DNA of 28,390 nucleotides from RGIG7213 sp045545665. Lineage in GTDB: Bacteria; Bacillota; Clostridia; Oscillospirales; CAG-272. The translations under genes were made by a program, and so were the position numbers. Below the pieces are notes generated by a model that was given only the letters and a program-made list of their open reading frames with translations, had not been told where the DNA came from and searched no databases. The stretch is from contig JAZQBL010000028.1 of assembly GCA_045545665.1 (NCBI GenBank), forward strand, positions 1-28,390, read 5' to 3'. Shown here one piece after another: positions 7,859-15,701 of this stretch (the first letter of the stretch is position 1; the number at the start of each line of letters is the position of its first letter).

Positions 7859-9967
7859 TTAATTAAGACTGAACAACAGCTTTCCGTACGTGGGATACGT
7901 AAGAACGTCAGCAGGGATCAAAGGCTCGATCTCATCGACTGCCGCACGGAGATTTTGCATTGCAGGGAACACGTTTGTGCGGTAGTACATCGCTTTTTCG
8001 GATTTTGCTGAAAATTCTTTCGTCTTTCTGAGTTCAAAAAGTAACACGTCGCAACACTTTGCAATAGTGTCGGTAGCGGAAGAAAGCTTCTTTATCATAT
8101 CCGTTTCGGCAGAGCATTCAAGCTCGGGGATAACCGTTCTTTTTGCAATTACCGTTTCCGAAAGGATACGTGTGTATCTGAGTGCGCAGGGCATGATCTC
8201 ACGCTTTATCATATCAAGCATGGTGTAGCCCTCTATCTTTATCGTCTTTCTGTAATTTTCGTACATTATCTCAAGTCGGGAATTTATTTCCGCGCGGGAG
8301 AATACGCCGAATTTTTCAAACAGTGCGACGTTCTTTTCGCAGTTGAGCATCTTTATTGCTTCGGGAGTGGAGGCAAGGTTCAAAAGACCTCTCTTTTCAG
8401 CCTCTTCTATCCATTCGTTTGAATAGTTGTTTCCGTTGAATATGATGCGTTTATGTGCTTTTATCGTTTCTCTGAGCATATCAAGAACCGCACTTTCAAA
8501 GTCCTCACCCGATCTCATTTTTGCTTCGATGGAATCCGACATACAGCACAGCGCATCGGATACTGCCGTGTTTATTGCGATGTTCGGTTCGGCAACGGAA
8601 TCGGCAGATCCGGGCATACGGAATTCAAATTTATTACCCGTAAAAGCAAACGGGGATGTACGGTTTCTGTCTGTCGTATCCTTTTTGAAGTGGGGGATTA
8701 TATGAACGCCCGATTCAAAATCGACACGGTCGCGCTCGTTGTACAGTGCATCGTTTTCAACGGCTTCGAGTATTTCGTAAAGCTCGTCGCCGAGGAATAT
8801 GGAAACGATTGCGGGAGGCGCTTCGGCAGCGCCGAGACGGTGGTCGTTTCCTGCTGTTGCAACGGATATACGCAAAAGATCCTGATGGTCATCAACCGCT
8901 TTAATGACTGCAACGAGGAAAACCAAAAACTGTATGTTATCCTTCGGAGATTTACCGGGCTTGAGCAGATTTATTCCCGTATCCGTGTTAAGTCCCCAGT
9001 TGTTGTGCTTACCTGAACCCGACACACCCATAAAAGGCTTTTCATGAAGCAGGCACGCAAGATCGTGACGCGCGGCAACCTTCTTCATCGTTTCCATCAT
9101 AAGCTGGTTTTGGTCTGTTGCGATGTTTGCCGTAGTGAACACGGGCGCAAGCTCGTGCTGTGAGGGGGCTGCCTCGTTATGCTCCGTTTTTGCAACGACG
9201 CCGAGACGCCACAGCTCCTCGTCAAGATCACGCATAAAACGCTTTACTCTGTCCTTGATCGTACCGAAATAGTGGTCGTCAAGCTCCTGACCTTTGGGAG
9301 GACGTGCGCCGAACAGCGTTCTTCCCGTGAATACGAGGTCACGTCTCTGATCGTAAAGCGACTTATCGACAAGGAAGTACTCCTGCTCTGCTCCGAGGTT
9401 GGGCGTTACGCGTTTTACGTCCGTTCCGAACAGCTTGAGCATACGTGTAGCTTCTTTGTTTATTGCCTCCATCGAACGCAAAAGCGGAGTTTTTTTATCA
9501 AGCGCTTCGCCGCCGAAGGAGCAGAATGCTGTGGGAATACACAGCGTATCATCCTTTATAAAAGCGTAAGACGAGGGGTCCCACGCCGTATAACCTCTTG
9601 CTTCAAACGTGGCGCGCAGACCGCCCGAAGGGAAAGATGACGCATCGGGCTCGCCTTTTATAAGCTCCTTGCCCGAGAACTCCATAATAACGCCGCCGTC
9701 CTTTGTGGGGGATATGAAGCTGTCGTGCTTTTCGGCAGTCATTCCCGTCATGGGCTGGAACCAGTGTGTAAAATGAGTCGCTCCTTTTTCGATAGCCCAA
9801 TCCTTCATTGCGGAAGCTATGACGTTTGCAACGGCAGGATCGAGCGCACGGCCGTCATCTATAGTTTTTCGAAGTGATCTATAAGTTTCCTCGGGAAGTC
9901 TTTCCCTCATAACAGAGTCATTGAAAACCATGCATCCGAATATTTCGGGTATGTTTGAAACAGACAT
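7859..9967 (-). CDS. glnN: Glutamine synthetase type III
   Basis: 702 residues, the length of GSIII, about 1.5 times type I enzymes. Makes glutamine from glutamate, ammonia and ATP as a dodecamer of two stacked hexamers. Visible signatures: GSIII N-terminus with HWFQPMTGMTAEKHDSF, NLGAEQEYFLVD (metal-binding glutamates), TEHNEAAPSQHELAP, GSGKHNNWGLN (ammonia/ATP site), and NDHRLGAAEAPPAI. The C-terminal region (about 600-702) is the helical extension of the class. ATG 9967 has AAAGGAAT about 9 bases upstream. It sits 25 bases behind thiI and one base before the carboxypeptidase-like gene, so it is likely cotranscribed. No adenylylation system or GlnR-type operator was seen nearby. Confidence 0.96.
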   Translation of the reverse strand: MSVSNIPEIFGCMVFNDSVMRERLPEETYRSLRKTIDDGRALDPAVANVIASAMKDWAIEKGATHFTHWFQPMTGMTAEKHDSFISPTKDGGVIMEFSGKELIKGEPDASSFPSGGLRATFEARGYTAWDPSSYAFIKDDTLCIPTAFCSFGGEALDKKTPLLRSMEAINKEATRMLKLFGTDVKRVTPNLGAEQEYFLVDKSLYDQRRDLVFTGRTLFGARPPKGQELDDHYFGTIKDRVKRFMRDLDEELWRLGVVAKTEHNEAAPSQHELAPVFTTANIATDQNQLMMETMKKVAARHDLACLLHEKPFMGVSGSGKHNNWGLNTDTGINLLKPGKSPKDNIQFLVFLVAVIKAVDDHQDLLRISVATAGNDHRLGAAEAPPAIVSIFLGDELYEILEAVENDALYNERDRVDFESGVHIIPHFKKDTTDRNRTSPFAFTGNKFEFRMPGSADSVAEPNIAINTAVSDALCCMSDSIEAKMRSGEDFESAVLDMLRETIKAHKRIIFNGNNYSNEWIEEAEKRGLLNLASTPEAIKMLNCEKNVALFEKFGVFSRAEINSRLEIMYENYRKTIKIEGYTMLDMIKREIMPCALRYTRILSETVIAKRTVIPELECSAETDMIKKLSSATDTIAKCCDVLLFELRKTKEFSAKSEKAMYYRTNVFPAMQNLRAAVDEIEPLIPADVLTYPTYGKLLFSLN

Positions 9968-9992
9968 ATCAATATTCCTTTCGGTAAATTAA

Positions 9993-11165
9993 TTATTCTT
10001 TTCTTTCGTACGTGTACATCGTTTCGTACGCTCTTTGTAAAAGCTCTTCGGTATTTATGCGTTGCTCCTGAGCTATTACCTTTTCGATCTCGGGTCTTGT
10101 TTTCGGGTGTCTGGGCGTAAAGACCGTACAGCAGTCCTCGTAAGGAAGCACCGAGGTTTCATAAGTATTTATCTTTCTTGAAATTTCAACTATTTCTTCC
10201 TTGTCAAGACCTATGCAGGGACGGAAAACGGGCATCGTCACAACGCTGTCGGTGACGCACAGAGCATCCATCGTCTGCGATGCGACCTGTCCTATGCTCT
10301 CCCCGGTTATAAGGGCGGAGCATTTGAACTCTTCTGCGCATCTTTGTGCAAGCTTCATCATAAAGCGGCGCAGAAGCAAGGTGAAGTATTCCTCATCGCA
10401 TTTGTCACGCAGCTCTTCCTGTATCTCCTTGACGTTTATAACGTGGAGCGTCGTATGACCGTTATATTCGGAAACGAGCTCGGCAAGCTTTGCAACTTTA
10501 TCGAGCGCTCTTTCGCTCGTATACGGATACGATTCAAAGTGAAGCGCTTCTATTTTTACGCCTCTTTTGCATATCATATGACCTGCAACGGGGCTGTCGA
10601 TACCGCCTGACAGAAGAAGCAATGCACGTCCGTTCGTTCCGACGGGCATACCGCCTGCACCCTTTTCCTGATTGGGGTGTATGTACGCCTCGTCGTCTCT
10701 TATTTCGACTCTTATTATCTCATCGGGGTGTCTTACGTCGACTTTTATTCCCTTTACCGTTTCAAGCACGGCGCCGCCACACTCGTCGCATATCTGCGGA
10801 GACGTAAGAGGAAAACGCTTGTCCGCACGCTTTGCCTCGACTTTAAACGTCCTGCAGCCTTCAAGCATATCAGGCGCACAGCTTTTAAGTGTGGAGATTA
10901 TGCTTTCCATATTCTTTTCGCACGTTACCGCACGGCTCACTCCGACGATGCCGAATATTTTCTTGCACGCATCGTATGCGCCGTCAATATCGCACTCGTC
11001 GTTTTTCGGTGTTACGGTGACCGTACTCTGTGCGCGTGTCACTTCAAAGTCACCGAATTTTTTCATACGTATTCTTATGTGTTTTGCCAAGGTCGCCTCG
11101 AAGGTGCTCTTGTTTGCTCCTTTAAGTGCGATCTCGCCGTATTTAAGCAGTATCTTTTCCATCAT
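9993..11165 (-). CDS. thiI: tRNA 4-thiouridine synthase ThiI
   Basis: 390 residues: N-terminal ferredoxin-like plus THUMP domain (about 1-165) and a PP-loop ATPase domain with LLLLSGGIDSPVAG, later TGESIGQVASQTMDAL and DCCTVFTPRHPKTRP. ThiI adenylates U8 of tRNA for sulfur insertion and can serve thiamine thiazole synthesis. The C-terminal rhodanese domain of the E. coli enzyme is absent, as is usual in Firmicutes, where a dedicated NifS-type desulfurase supplies sulfur; no such desulfurase is encoded next to it here. The ATG overlaps the typA stop (ATGA), so the two are translationally coupled; a second ATG follows directly. Confidence 0.95.
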   Translation of the reverse strand: MMEKILLKYGEIALKGANKSTFEATLAKHIRIRMKKFGDFEVTRAQSTVTVTPKNDECDIDGAYDACKKIFGIVGVSRAVTCEKNMESIISTLKSCAPDMLEGCRTFKVEAKRADKRFPLTSPQICDECGGAVLETVKGIKVDVRHPDEIIRVEIRDDEAYIHPNQEKGAGGMPVGTNGRALLLLSGGIDSPVAGHMICKRGVKIEALHFESYPYTSERALDKVAKLAELVSEYNGHTTLHVINVKEIQEELRDKCDEEYFTLLLRRFMMKLAQRCAEEFKCSALITGESIGQVASQTMDALCVTDSVVTMPVFRPCIGLDKEEIVEISRKINTYETSVLPYEDCCTVFTPRHPKTRPEIEKVIAQEQRINTEELLQRAYETMYTYERKE

Positions 11166-12997
11166 GCGTTATTCTTCTTGCTCTGCGCTTTAAGTCTTAA
11201 CGAGTTATCGAGTATCTTCTTACGCAGTCTTATCGTTTTCGGTGTTATTTCTATAAGCTCGTCGTCGGCAATAAATTCTATCGCTTCTTCAAGGGACATG
11301 ATTATGGGCGTTACGAGCTTCAAGGCTTCATCAGCTCCCGTTGAACGTACGGCGGTAAGGTGCTTTTTCTTACATACGTTTACGGCAATATCGCCTATTT
11401 TCGGTGACTGACCGACGATCATACCCTCGTATACGGGTGTCTGTACGGGAATGAACATATCGCCTCTGTCCTGAGCGTTGAAAAGTCCGTACGACGTAGC
11501 CTCGCCCGTTTCGGATGCTATGAGCGATCCTGTGTATCTTCTTACTATCTCGCCCTTGTACGGCTCGTATCCGTCAAATAAAGTATTGAGTATTCCCTCG
11601 CCTCTTGTATCCGTCATAAGCTGTGAGCGGTAACCGATGAGACATCTTGACGGTATTCTGTAGTTTATTTTCGTACGGCTTCCCTGCGTTGACATTTCAA
11701 GCAGCTCGCCCTTTCTTGCACCGAGCTTTTCAATAACGACACCCACGTATTCGGCAGGCACGTCGATCTGTGCAAATTCCATGGGCTCACACTTTACGCC
11801 GTCTATTTCCTTAAAGAGGACCTTAGGTGTCGAGCAGCATATTTCATATCCTTCGCGGCGCATCGTTTCAATAAGGATGGACAGGTGCATCTCACCTCTG
11901 CCCATTACTCTGAAGGAGTCGGTCGTTTCGCCGTCTTCAACGCGGAGCGATACGTCCTTCAAAAGCTCACGGTAAAGTCTTTCTCTTATCTGGCGGCTCG
12001 TTACGAACTTGCCTTCTCTGCCTGCAAACGGGCTGTCGTTTACGGAAAACGTCATTTCTATCGTCGGCTCGCTTACCTTTACGAATTCGAGCGGTTCGAC
12101 ACACGACGTGGACGTTACCGTGTCGCCTATGGTGATATCCTCAGCGCCCGAGAAGCACACGATATCGCCCATGGTCGCTTTTTCAACGCCGACACGGTTA
12201 AGACCGTCTATCAGCATCAGCTTCACTATCTTACTTTTCTTTGGAGCGGCACCGCTGTGGAAGTTGGAGATCATTATCTCCTGTCCTTGCTTTATACATC
12301 CTCGTTCAATTCTTCCGATACCTATTCTTCCGACGTATTCGTTGTAGTCAATAGAGGAAACGAGAAGCTGTAATTCACCGTTTTCATCTCCTTCGGGGCA
12401 CGGAATGTGATTTATTATCGCCTCAAACAGTACTCTGAGGTCGGGATCCTGCGAATGGGGATTGAGCGATGCCGTGCCTGCACGGCCGTTGCAGAATATT
12501 ATCGGCGAATCGAGCTGTTCGTCCGTTGCGTCAAGGTCGATAAAGAGTTCAAGCACCTCGTCGGGCACTTCGTCAACTCTTGCGTCCGCTCTGTCTATCT
12601 TGTTTATAACTATTATTACTTTGTGTCCCATACCGAGAGCCTTTTCAAGCACGAATCTCGTCTGGGGCATAGGTCCTTCGGCAGCGTCTACGAGCAAAAC
12701 GACACCGTTTACCATTTTGAGTATACGCTCGACCTCTCCGCCGAAGTCAGCGTGTCCGGGAGTGTCTATAAGGTTTATTTTGATATCGCCGTAGTGAACA
12801 GCCGTGTTTTTTGCAAGTATCGTTATTCCTCTTTCTTTTTCGAGGTCGTTTGAGTCCATGACTCTTTCTTCCGTTACCTGATTGTCTCTGAAAACACCGC
12901 CCTGCTTGAGCATTTCGTCAACGAGGGTCGTTTTACCGTGGTCGACGTGGGCGATTATTGCGACGTTTCTTAAATCTTCTCTTTTCAAATCTATCAT
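11162..12997 (-). CDS. typA: Ribosome-associated GTPase TypA/BipA
   Basis: 611 residues, typical length. GTP-binding motifs AHVDHGKTT (G1), DTPGHADF (G3) and NKID (G4), followed by EF-G-like domains and the BipA-specific C-terminal domain (SRCLIGYRSQLMTDTRGEG). TypA assists 50S assembly and stress or cold adaptation. First gene of the long minus-strand block. ATG 12997 has GAGAAAGG abutting it; a TTG three codons on (12988) would have better spacing (9 bases), so the true start may be MKREDLRN. A small hairpin in the leader lies just above. Confidence 0.96.
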   Translation of the reverse strand: MIDLKREDLRNVAIIAHVDHGKTTLVDEMLKQGGVFRDNQVTEERVMDSNDLEKERGITILAKNTAVHYGDIKINLIDTPGHADFGGEVERILKMVNGVVLLVDAAEGPMPQTRFVLEKALGMGHKVIIVINKIDRADARVDEVPDEVLELFIDLDATDEQLDSPIIFCNGRAGTASLNPHSQDPDLRVLFEAIINHIPCPEGDENGELQLLVSSIDYNEYVGRIGIGRIERGCIKQGQEIMISNFHSGAAPKKSKIVKLMLIDGLNRVGVEKATMGDIVCFSGAEDITIGDTVTSTSCVEPLEFVKVSEPTIEMTFSVNDSPFAGREGKFVTSRQIRERLYRELLKDVSLRVEDGETTDSFRVMGRGEMHLSILIETMRREGYEICCSTPKVLFKEIDGVKCEPMEFAQIDVPAEYVGVVIEKLGARKGELLEMSTQGSRTKINYRIPSRCLIGYRSQLMTDTRGEGILNTLFDGYEPYKGEIVRRYTGSLIASETGEATSYGLFNAQDRGDMFIPVQTPVYEGMIVGQSPKIGDIAVNVCKKKHLTAVRSTGADEALKLVTPIIMSLEEAIEFIADDELIEITPKTIRLRKKILDNSLRLKAQSKKNNA

Positions 12998-13004
12998 CCT
13001 TTCT

Positions 13005-13021
13005 CAAAGCCGCCGGCTTTG
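13005..13021 (-). promoter_or_regulatory. Leader hairpin directly upstream of the typA ribosome binding site
   Basis: Seven-base-pair stem CAAAGCC/GGCTTTG with a 3-nt loop, ending only a few bases before GAGAAAGG and the typA start. A stem this close to the Shine-Dalgarno sequence could modulate initiation. No T tract follows, so it is not a terminator. Confidence 0.4.
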
Positions 13022-13156
13022 ATCCTTATTTTACGAAATCGCATTTAACGTTTTATAATAACATACGCACACGTAATTTAAAATATTATAAATAAAATTT
13101 ATTTATGAACGCGATGTAAATTTTCGAAGATCGTATCTTCGTTCGGTCTTTTCATA

Positions 13157-13272
13157 GGGGGCGGCACGTTTCGCATATGCGAAACAGGCAGTGCGCATAT
13201 GCGTGCGGATATACTTCTTTGATACTTTGTGCGCACTGTCGAATTCACGCAGGCGTGAATTGTGCCGCCCCC
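13157..13272. repeat. Cloverleaf-like palindromic element A
   Basis: A 116-base element closed by an 11-bp GC-rich stem, GGGGGCGGCAC (13157-13167) with GTGCCGCCCCC (13262-13272). Three more hairpins fill its inside: 13168-13185 (perfect palindrome GTTTCGCATATGCGAAAC), 13187-13197 with 13230-13240 (GGCAGTGCGCA), and 13242-13250 with 13253-13261 (AATTCACGC). Only single bases remain unpaired between the arms, forming a four-way junction. It encodes no protein I can support. The 289-base gap between the phosphodiesterase and typA is mostly this element plus an AT-rich typA leader. Likely a small interspersed palindromic or MITE-like unit; a structured RNA is the alternative. Confidence 0.75.
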
Positions 13273-13286
13273 CAACTCAAGCCCGT

Positions 13287-13754
13287 TTAATAAGATATCC
13301 TTCCGTGGGACAAAAGCACGGAGCCGTTTTTTACGTTCATTATACCGTAGCTGCACCCGCCGTCGTCATACTTTGAAATACTGCCCGGGTTAAATAGATA
13401 AAGTCCGTCACGGTAAAGTAAAAATTTTCTGTGAGTATGACCGAAAAGTGCGACCTTAACGCCCTTTTCACGTGCATACGCTTCATATGCGGACGTTCCC
13501 TCTTTTACAAAATATCTGTTGCCGTGGCTTATTAAAACAGGCACTGTGTCAAACTTTTCGATAAGCTCAAAAGGGTATGACGAAAACATATCGCAATTAC
13601 CTCTTACGGCTATGTATACGGCTTTTTCAAAATGTGTCACGTCGTCTGCTCCGTCACCGAGATGAACTATATATTCGGCATCGGGATGGAGGCTTGCGGC
13701 TTTTATTATATTTTCGCTTTTTCCGTGCGAATCGGAGAAAATAAGTATTTTCAC
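13287..13754 (-). CDS. yfcE: YfcE/MJ0936-type metallophosphoesterase
   Basis: 155 residues from a GTG at 13754 (AAAGGA 9 bases upstream), preferred over the ATG at 13802, which lacks a ribosome site and would add a basic tail. All calcineurin-like metal motifs are present: FSDSHG, HLGDGADD, VRGNCD, ISHG and FGHTH. Family members are Mn-dependent phosphodiesterases, small single-domain enzymes acting on unidentified or generic substrates. Divergent from the three small genes to the right; upstream of element A and typA on the same strand. Confidence 0.92.
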   Translation of the reverse strand: MKILIFSDSHGKSENIIKAASLHPDAEYIVHLGDGADDVTHFEKAVYIAVRGNCDMFSSYPFELIEKFDTVPVLISHGNRYFVKEGTSAYEAYAREKGVKVALFGHTHRKFLLYRDGLYLFNPGSISKYDDGGCSYGIMNVKNGSVLLSHGRISY

Positions 13755-13795
13755 GGTTTTAATTCCTTTCTTTTTACGGATCTTGTATATGTCAG

Positions 13796-13824
13796 TAAAC
13801 AAAAGCAGATCGTTTGCATATAAT
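13796..13824 (+). promoter_or_regulatory. Probable sigma-A promoter for the three-small-gene operon
   Basis: TAAACA (13796-13801), 17 bases, TATAAT (13819-13824), then AAAGGAG before ATG 13857. The -10 is perfect and the -35 matches four of six bases. Confidence 0.55.
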
Positions 13825-13856
13825 TGCCGTGTAACGATATTTAAAGGAGTGTATCT

Positions 13857-14105
13857 ATGAACATCGACAAAAGCTCTTTAAACAAGCTTTCGGAAATGAG
13901 TGACAGCGAACTGAGAATGAAGGTCTTGCAAATCGCCTCCGCCTGCGGTGCGGACACCAAAAAAATAGCAAAAAAACTTGATACCTCAAGGCTTCGTGAA
14001 AACATCAGCACGATGTCGCAGGAGGATATCGACCGCATAATGAAGGCTGTCGGAAACGAAAAAGCGCAGATAATAAAAAACAGCATCGAAAGCGGTAACA
14101 CGTAA
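13857..14105 (+). CDS. Small hypothetical helical protein (gene 1 of 3)
   Basis: 82 residues, charged and predicted all-helical, no signal or membrane segment: leucine-rich N-terminus (LNKLSEMSDSELRMKVLQIA), a GADTKKIAKKLD turn and a C-terminal MSQEDIDRIMKAVGNEKAQ helix. Strong start: AAAGGAG 7 bases before ATG. Its stop overlaps the next start (TAATG), so it is coupled to gene 2. I do not recognise a functional family. The style (SDxELR..A...GAD) resembles uncharacterised short proteins common in gut clostridia. Confidence 0.8.
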   Translation: MNIDKSSLNKLSEMSDSELRMKVLQIASACGADTKKIAKKLDTSRLRENISTMSQEDIDRIMKAVGNEKAQIIKNSIESGNT

Positions 14106-14395
14106 TGGATACCGATATTTCAAATAAGCTTAACGCGCTTTTAGCCGATCCCGAAATGCTGAAAACCGTTATGTCCGCCGTGTCCGGATTGGCAGGGCAA
14201 AGTGAGGCGACAACCCAAAAACCGGAAGCCGCGCCGCCTGTCATACATTCGGGAAAAAGTGACGAAAGAAGCGAGCTTTTACGCGCGCTCAAGCCGTTTT
14301 TGTCAAAGGAAAAATGCTCACGCATCGACAAAATGCTCCGTGTTATGACGTTTGCCGAGCTTGCGGGGCTGCTTTCGGGCAGCGACGGAAAATAG
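14105..14395 (+). CDS. Small hypothetical protein (gene 2 of 3)
   Basis: 96 residues, two parts: an N-terminal helix KLNALLADPEMLKTVMSAVSGL and a C-terminal conserved-looking block (SELLRALKPFLSKEKCSRIDKMLRVM), separated by a low-complexity Pro/Ala linker (about 36-54). The ALKPFLxxxxxxxID block suggests a short conserved helical module rather than random coding. No signal or membrane helix. It begins on the last base of the previous stop and is followed 8 bases later by gene 3, so the three are one transcript. Function unknown. Confidence 0.8.
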   Translation: MDTDISNKLNALLADPEMLKTVMSAVSGLAGQSEATTQKPEAAPPVIHSGKSDERSELLRALKPFLSKEKCSRIDKMLRVMTFAELAGLLSGSDGK

Positions 14396-14403
14396 GAGGA
14401 TAT

Positions 14404-14709
14404 ATGTACAGCAGAAATTTTGACAGTACCTCCGTACCGAACAATTACAAGGGAACTTTTTATCAGTTTGACGGTCAGGATAAGCAAGAAGAGAAACCCG
14501 AAGAGCCGGTCTTGAAGGAAGAAGAAAGTCCTGTATTTAAAAGCACCGAGAAGCCGCAGTCTCTGCTGTCAAAAGGCTTCAGTATAAGCCTTGATACAGA
14601 GGATCTGTTACTCCTCGGTCTGGTCTTTTTACTTATTGCAAACGGTGAACAGAGCGATATGCTTTTAATTCTCGCTTTGCTGTTTGCCACGGGACTTTTT
14701 CAGTTCTGA
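14404..14709 (+). CDS. Small membrane-associated hypothetical protein (gene 3 of 3)
   Basis: 101 residues from ATG 14404 (GGAGG 4-5 bases upstream). The first two thirds are acidic and polar (residues 25-55 rich in E, K and P). The last third is a strongly hydrophobic hairpin, about DLLLLGLVFLLIANG and MLLILALLFATGLF, split by a short polar turn. This looks like a C-terminal two-helix membrane anchor. With genes 1 and 2 it may make a small membrane-bound assembly (inference). It ends 10 bases inside the convergent trpS gene. Confidence 0.8.
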   Translation: MYSRNFDSTSVPNNYKGTFYQFDGQDKQEEKPEEPVLKEEESPVFKSTEKPQSLLSKGFSISLDTEDLLLLGLVFLLIANGEQSDMLLILALLFATGLFQF

Positions 14710-15701
14710 ACAAAGCCGACCTTACGGTACACCTTTGAAAGCGTCTTTCTCGCAAGGTAAGACGCTTTTTCGGAATTATCCCTGAAGATGCCTTCAAGGT
14801 ACGCCTTATCCTTCATAAGGCGTTCAAATTCCTCTCTGACGGGTGCCAGGCTTTCGGCGCAAACTTCGCCTACGGCTAATTTGAAATCGCCGTAGCCCTT
14901 ACCTGCAAATTCTTTTTCTATCTCTTCGTCGGACTTGCCTGTAAAGCAGGAATATATCGTCATAAGATTGTTTATGCCGTCCTTGCCGTCCGCTCTGCAA
15001 ACACACGTGTCGCTGTCCGTTACGGCACGCTTGAATTTTCTTATGATATCGTCCTTTTTATCAAGGATGGAAACGTATGCGTTTGCGTTTTCATCAGACT
15101 TGCTCATCTTCTTTGAAGGCTCTGCAAGTGAATATATCTTTGCGCCCTTCGTTATATACGGTTCGGGAACCGTGAACGTATCGCCGTACACGGAATTGAA
15201 GCGGATGGCGATATCACGAGTAAGCTCGATATGCTGTCTTTGATCGGCACCTACGGGCACGAGATCCGTCTGATACAAAAGTATATCGGATGCCATAAGC
15301 GTAGGATACGTGAAAAGTCCCGCATTTATATTATCTGCATTTTTCGCACTTTTATCCTTGAACTGTGTCATTCTCGACAGCTCGCCGAACATCGTGTAGC
15401 AGTTGAGCACCCACGAAAGCTGAACGTGTGCGGGCACGTGGCTCTGCACGTACATTATATTTTTTACGGGATCAAGTCCACAGGCGATATATATTGCCAT
15501 TATCTCGTACGTTCTGCGTCTGAGGTCTGCAGGTGTCTGGCGTACGGTTATTGCGTGCTGGTCAACGACGCAGAAAAGGCACTCGTAATCGTCCTGGAGC
15601 GTCGTCCAGTTCTTTATTGCACCGAGGTAGTTTCCTATCGTGAGATTTCCCGACGGCTGAACGCCCGAAAAAATTCTTTTTTTAGCTTCTGTTTTTTCCA
15701 T
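14700..15701 (-). CDS. trpS: Tryptophanyl-tRNA synthetase
   Basis: 333 residues from ATG 15701, the normal length; upstream in-frame codons overlap the aminotransferase and are not used. Class I signatures: PSGNLTIGNYLGA (HIGH-equivalent) and KKMSKSDEN. It also has VDQHAIT and the ADQRQHIELTRD adenylate region. Charges tRNA-Trp. The start overlaps the preceding stop (TAATG), implying coupling with the aminotransferase. It converges on gene 3 of the small operon with a 10-base overlap and no terminator between, so the transcripts must run into each other. Confidence 0.96.
   Translation of the reverse strand: MEKTEAKKRIFSGVQPSGNLTIGNYLGAIKNWTTLQDDYECLFCVVDQHAITVRQTPADLRRRTYEIMAIYIACGLDPVKNIMYVQSHVPAHVQLSWVLNCYTMFGELSRMTQFKDKSAKNADNINAGLFTYPTLMASDILLYQTDLVPVGADQRQHIELTRDIAIRFNSVYGDTFTVPEPYITKGAKIYSLAEPSKKMSKSDENANAYVSILDKKDDIIRKFKRAVTDSDTCVCRADGKDGINNLMTIYSCFTGKSDEEIEKEFAGKGYGDFKLAVGEVCAESLAPVREEFERLMKDKAYLEGIFRDNSEKASYLARKTLSKVYRKVGFVQN

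Noticed and set aside
8453..9016. Plus-strand 187-codon ORF inside the glutamine synthetase gene
   Set aside because: Antisense shadow of a highly conserved gene; no ribosome site or recognisable domain.
10677..11411. Plus-strand 244-codon ORF across thiI and typA
   Set aside because: Antisense to two clear genes; its length follows from their codon bias.
13099..13376. ORFs through the cloverleaf element on both strands
   Set aside because: They read through palindromic DNA, lack ribosome sites and have no protein-like features.
13803..13856. Sporulation sigma F/G promoter (GCATA box) before the three small genes
   Set aside because: The expected -10 is poorly matched, while a perfect TATAAT with a fair -35 at 17 bases explains the same sequence.
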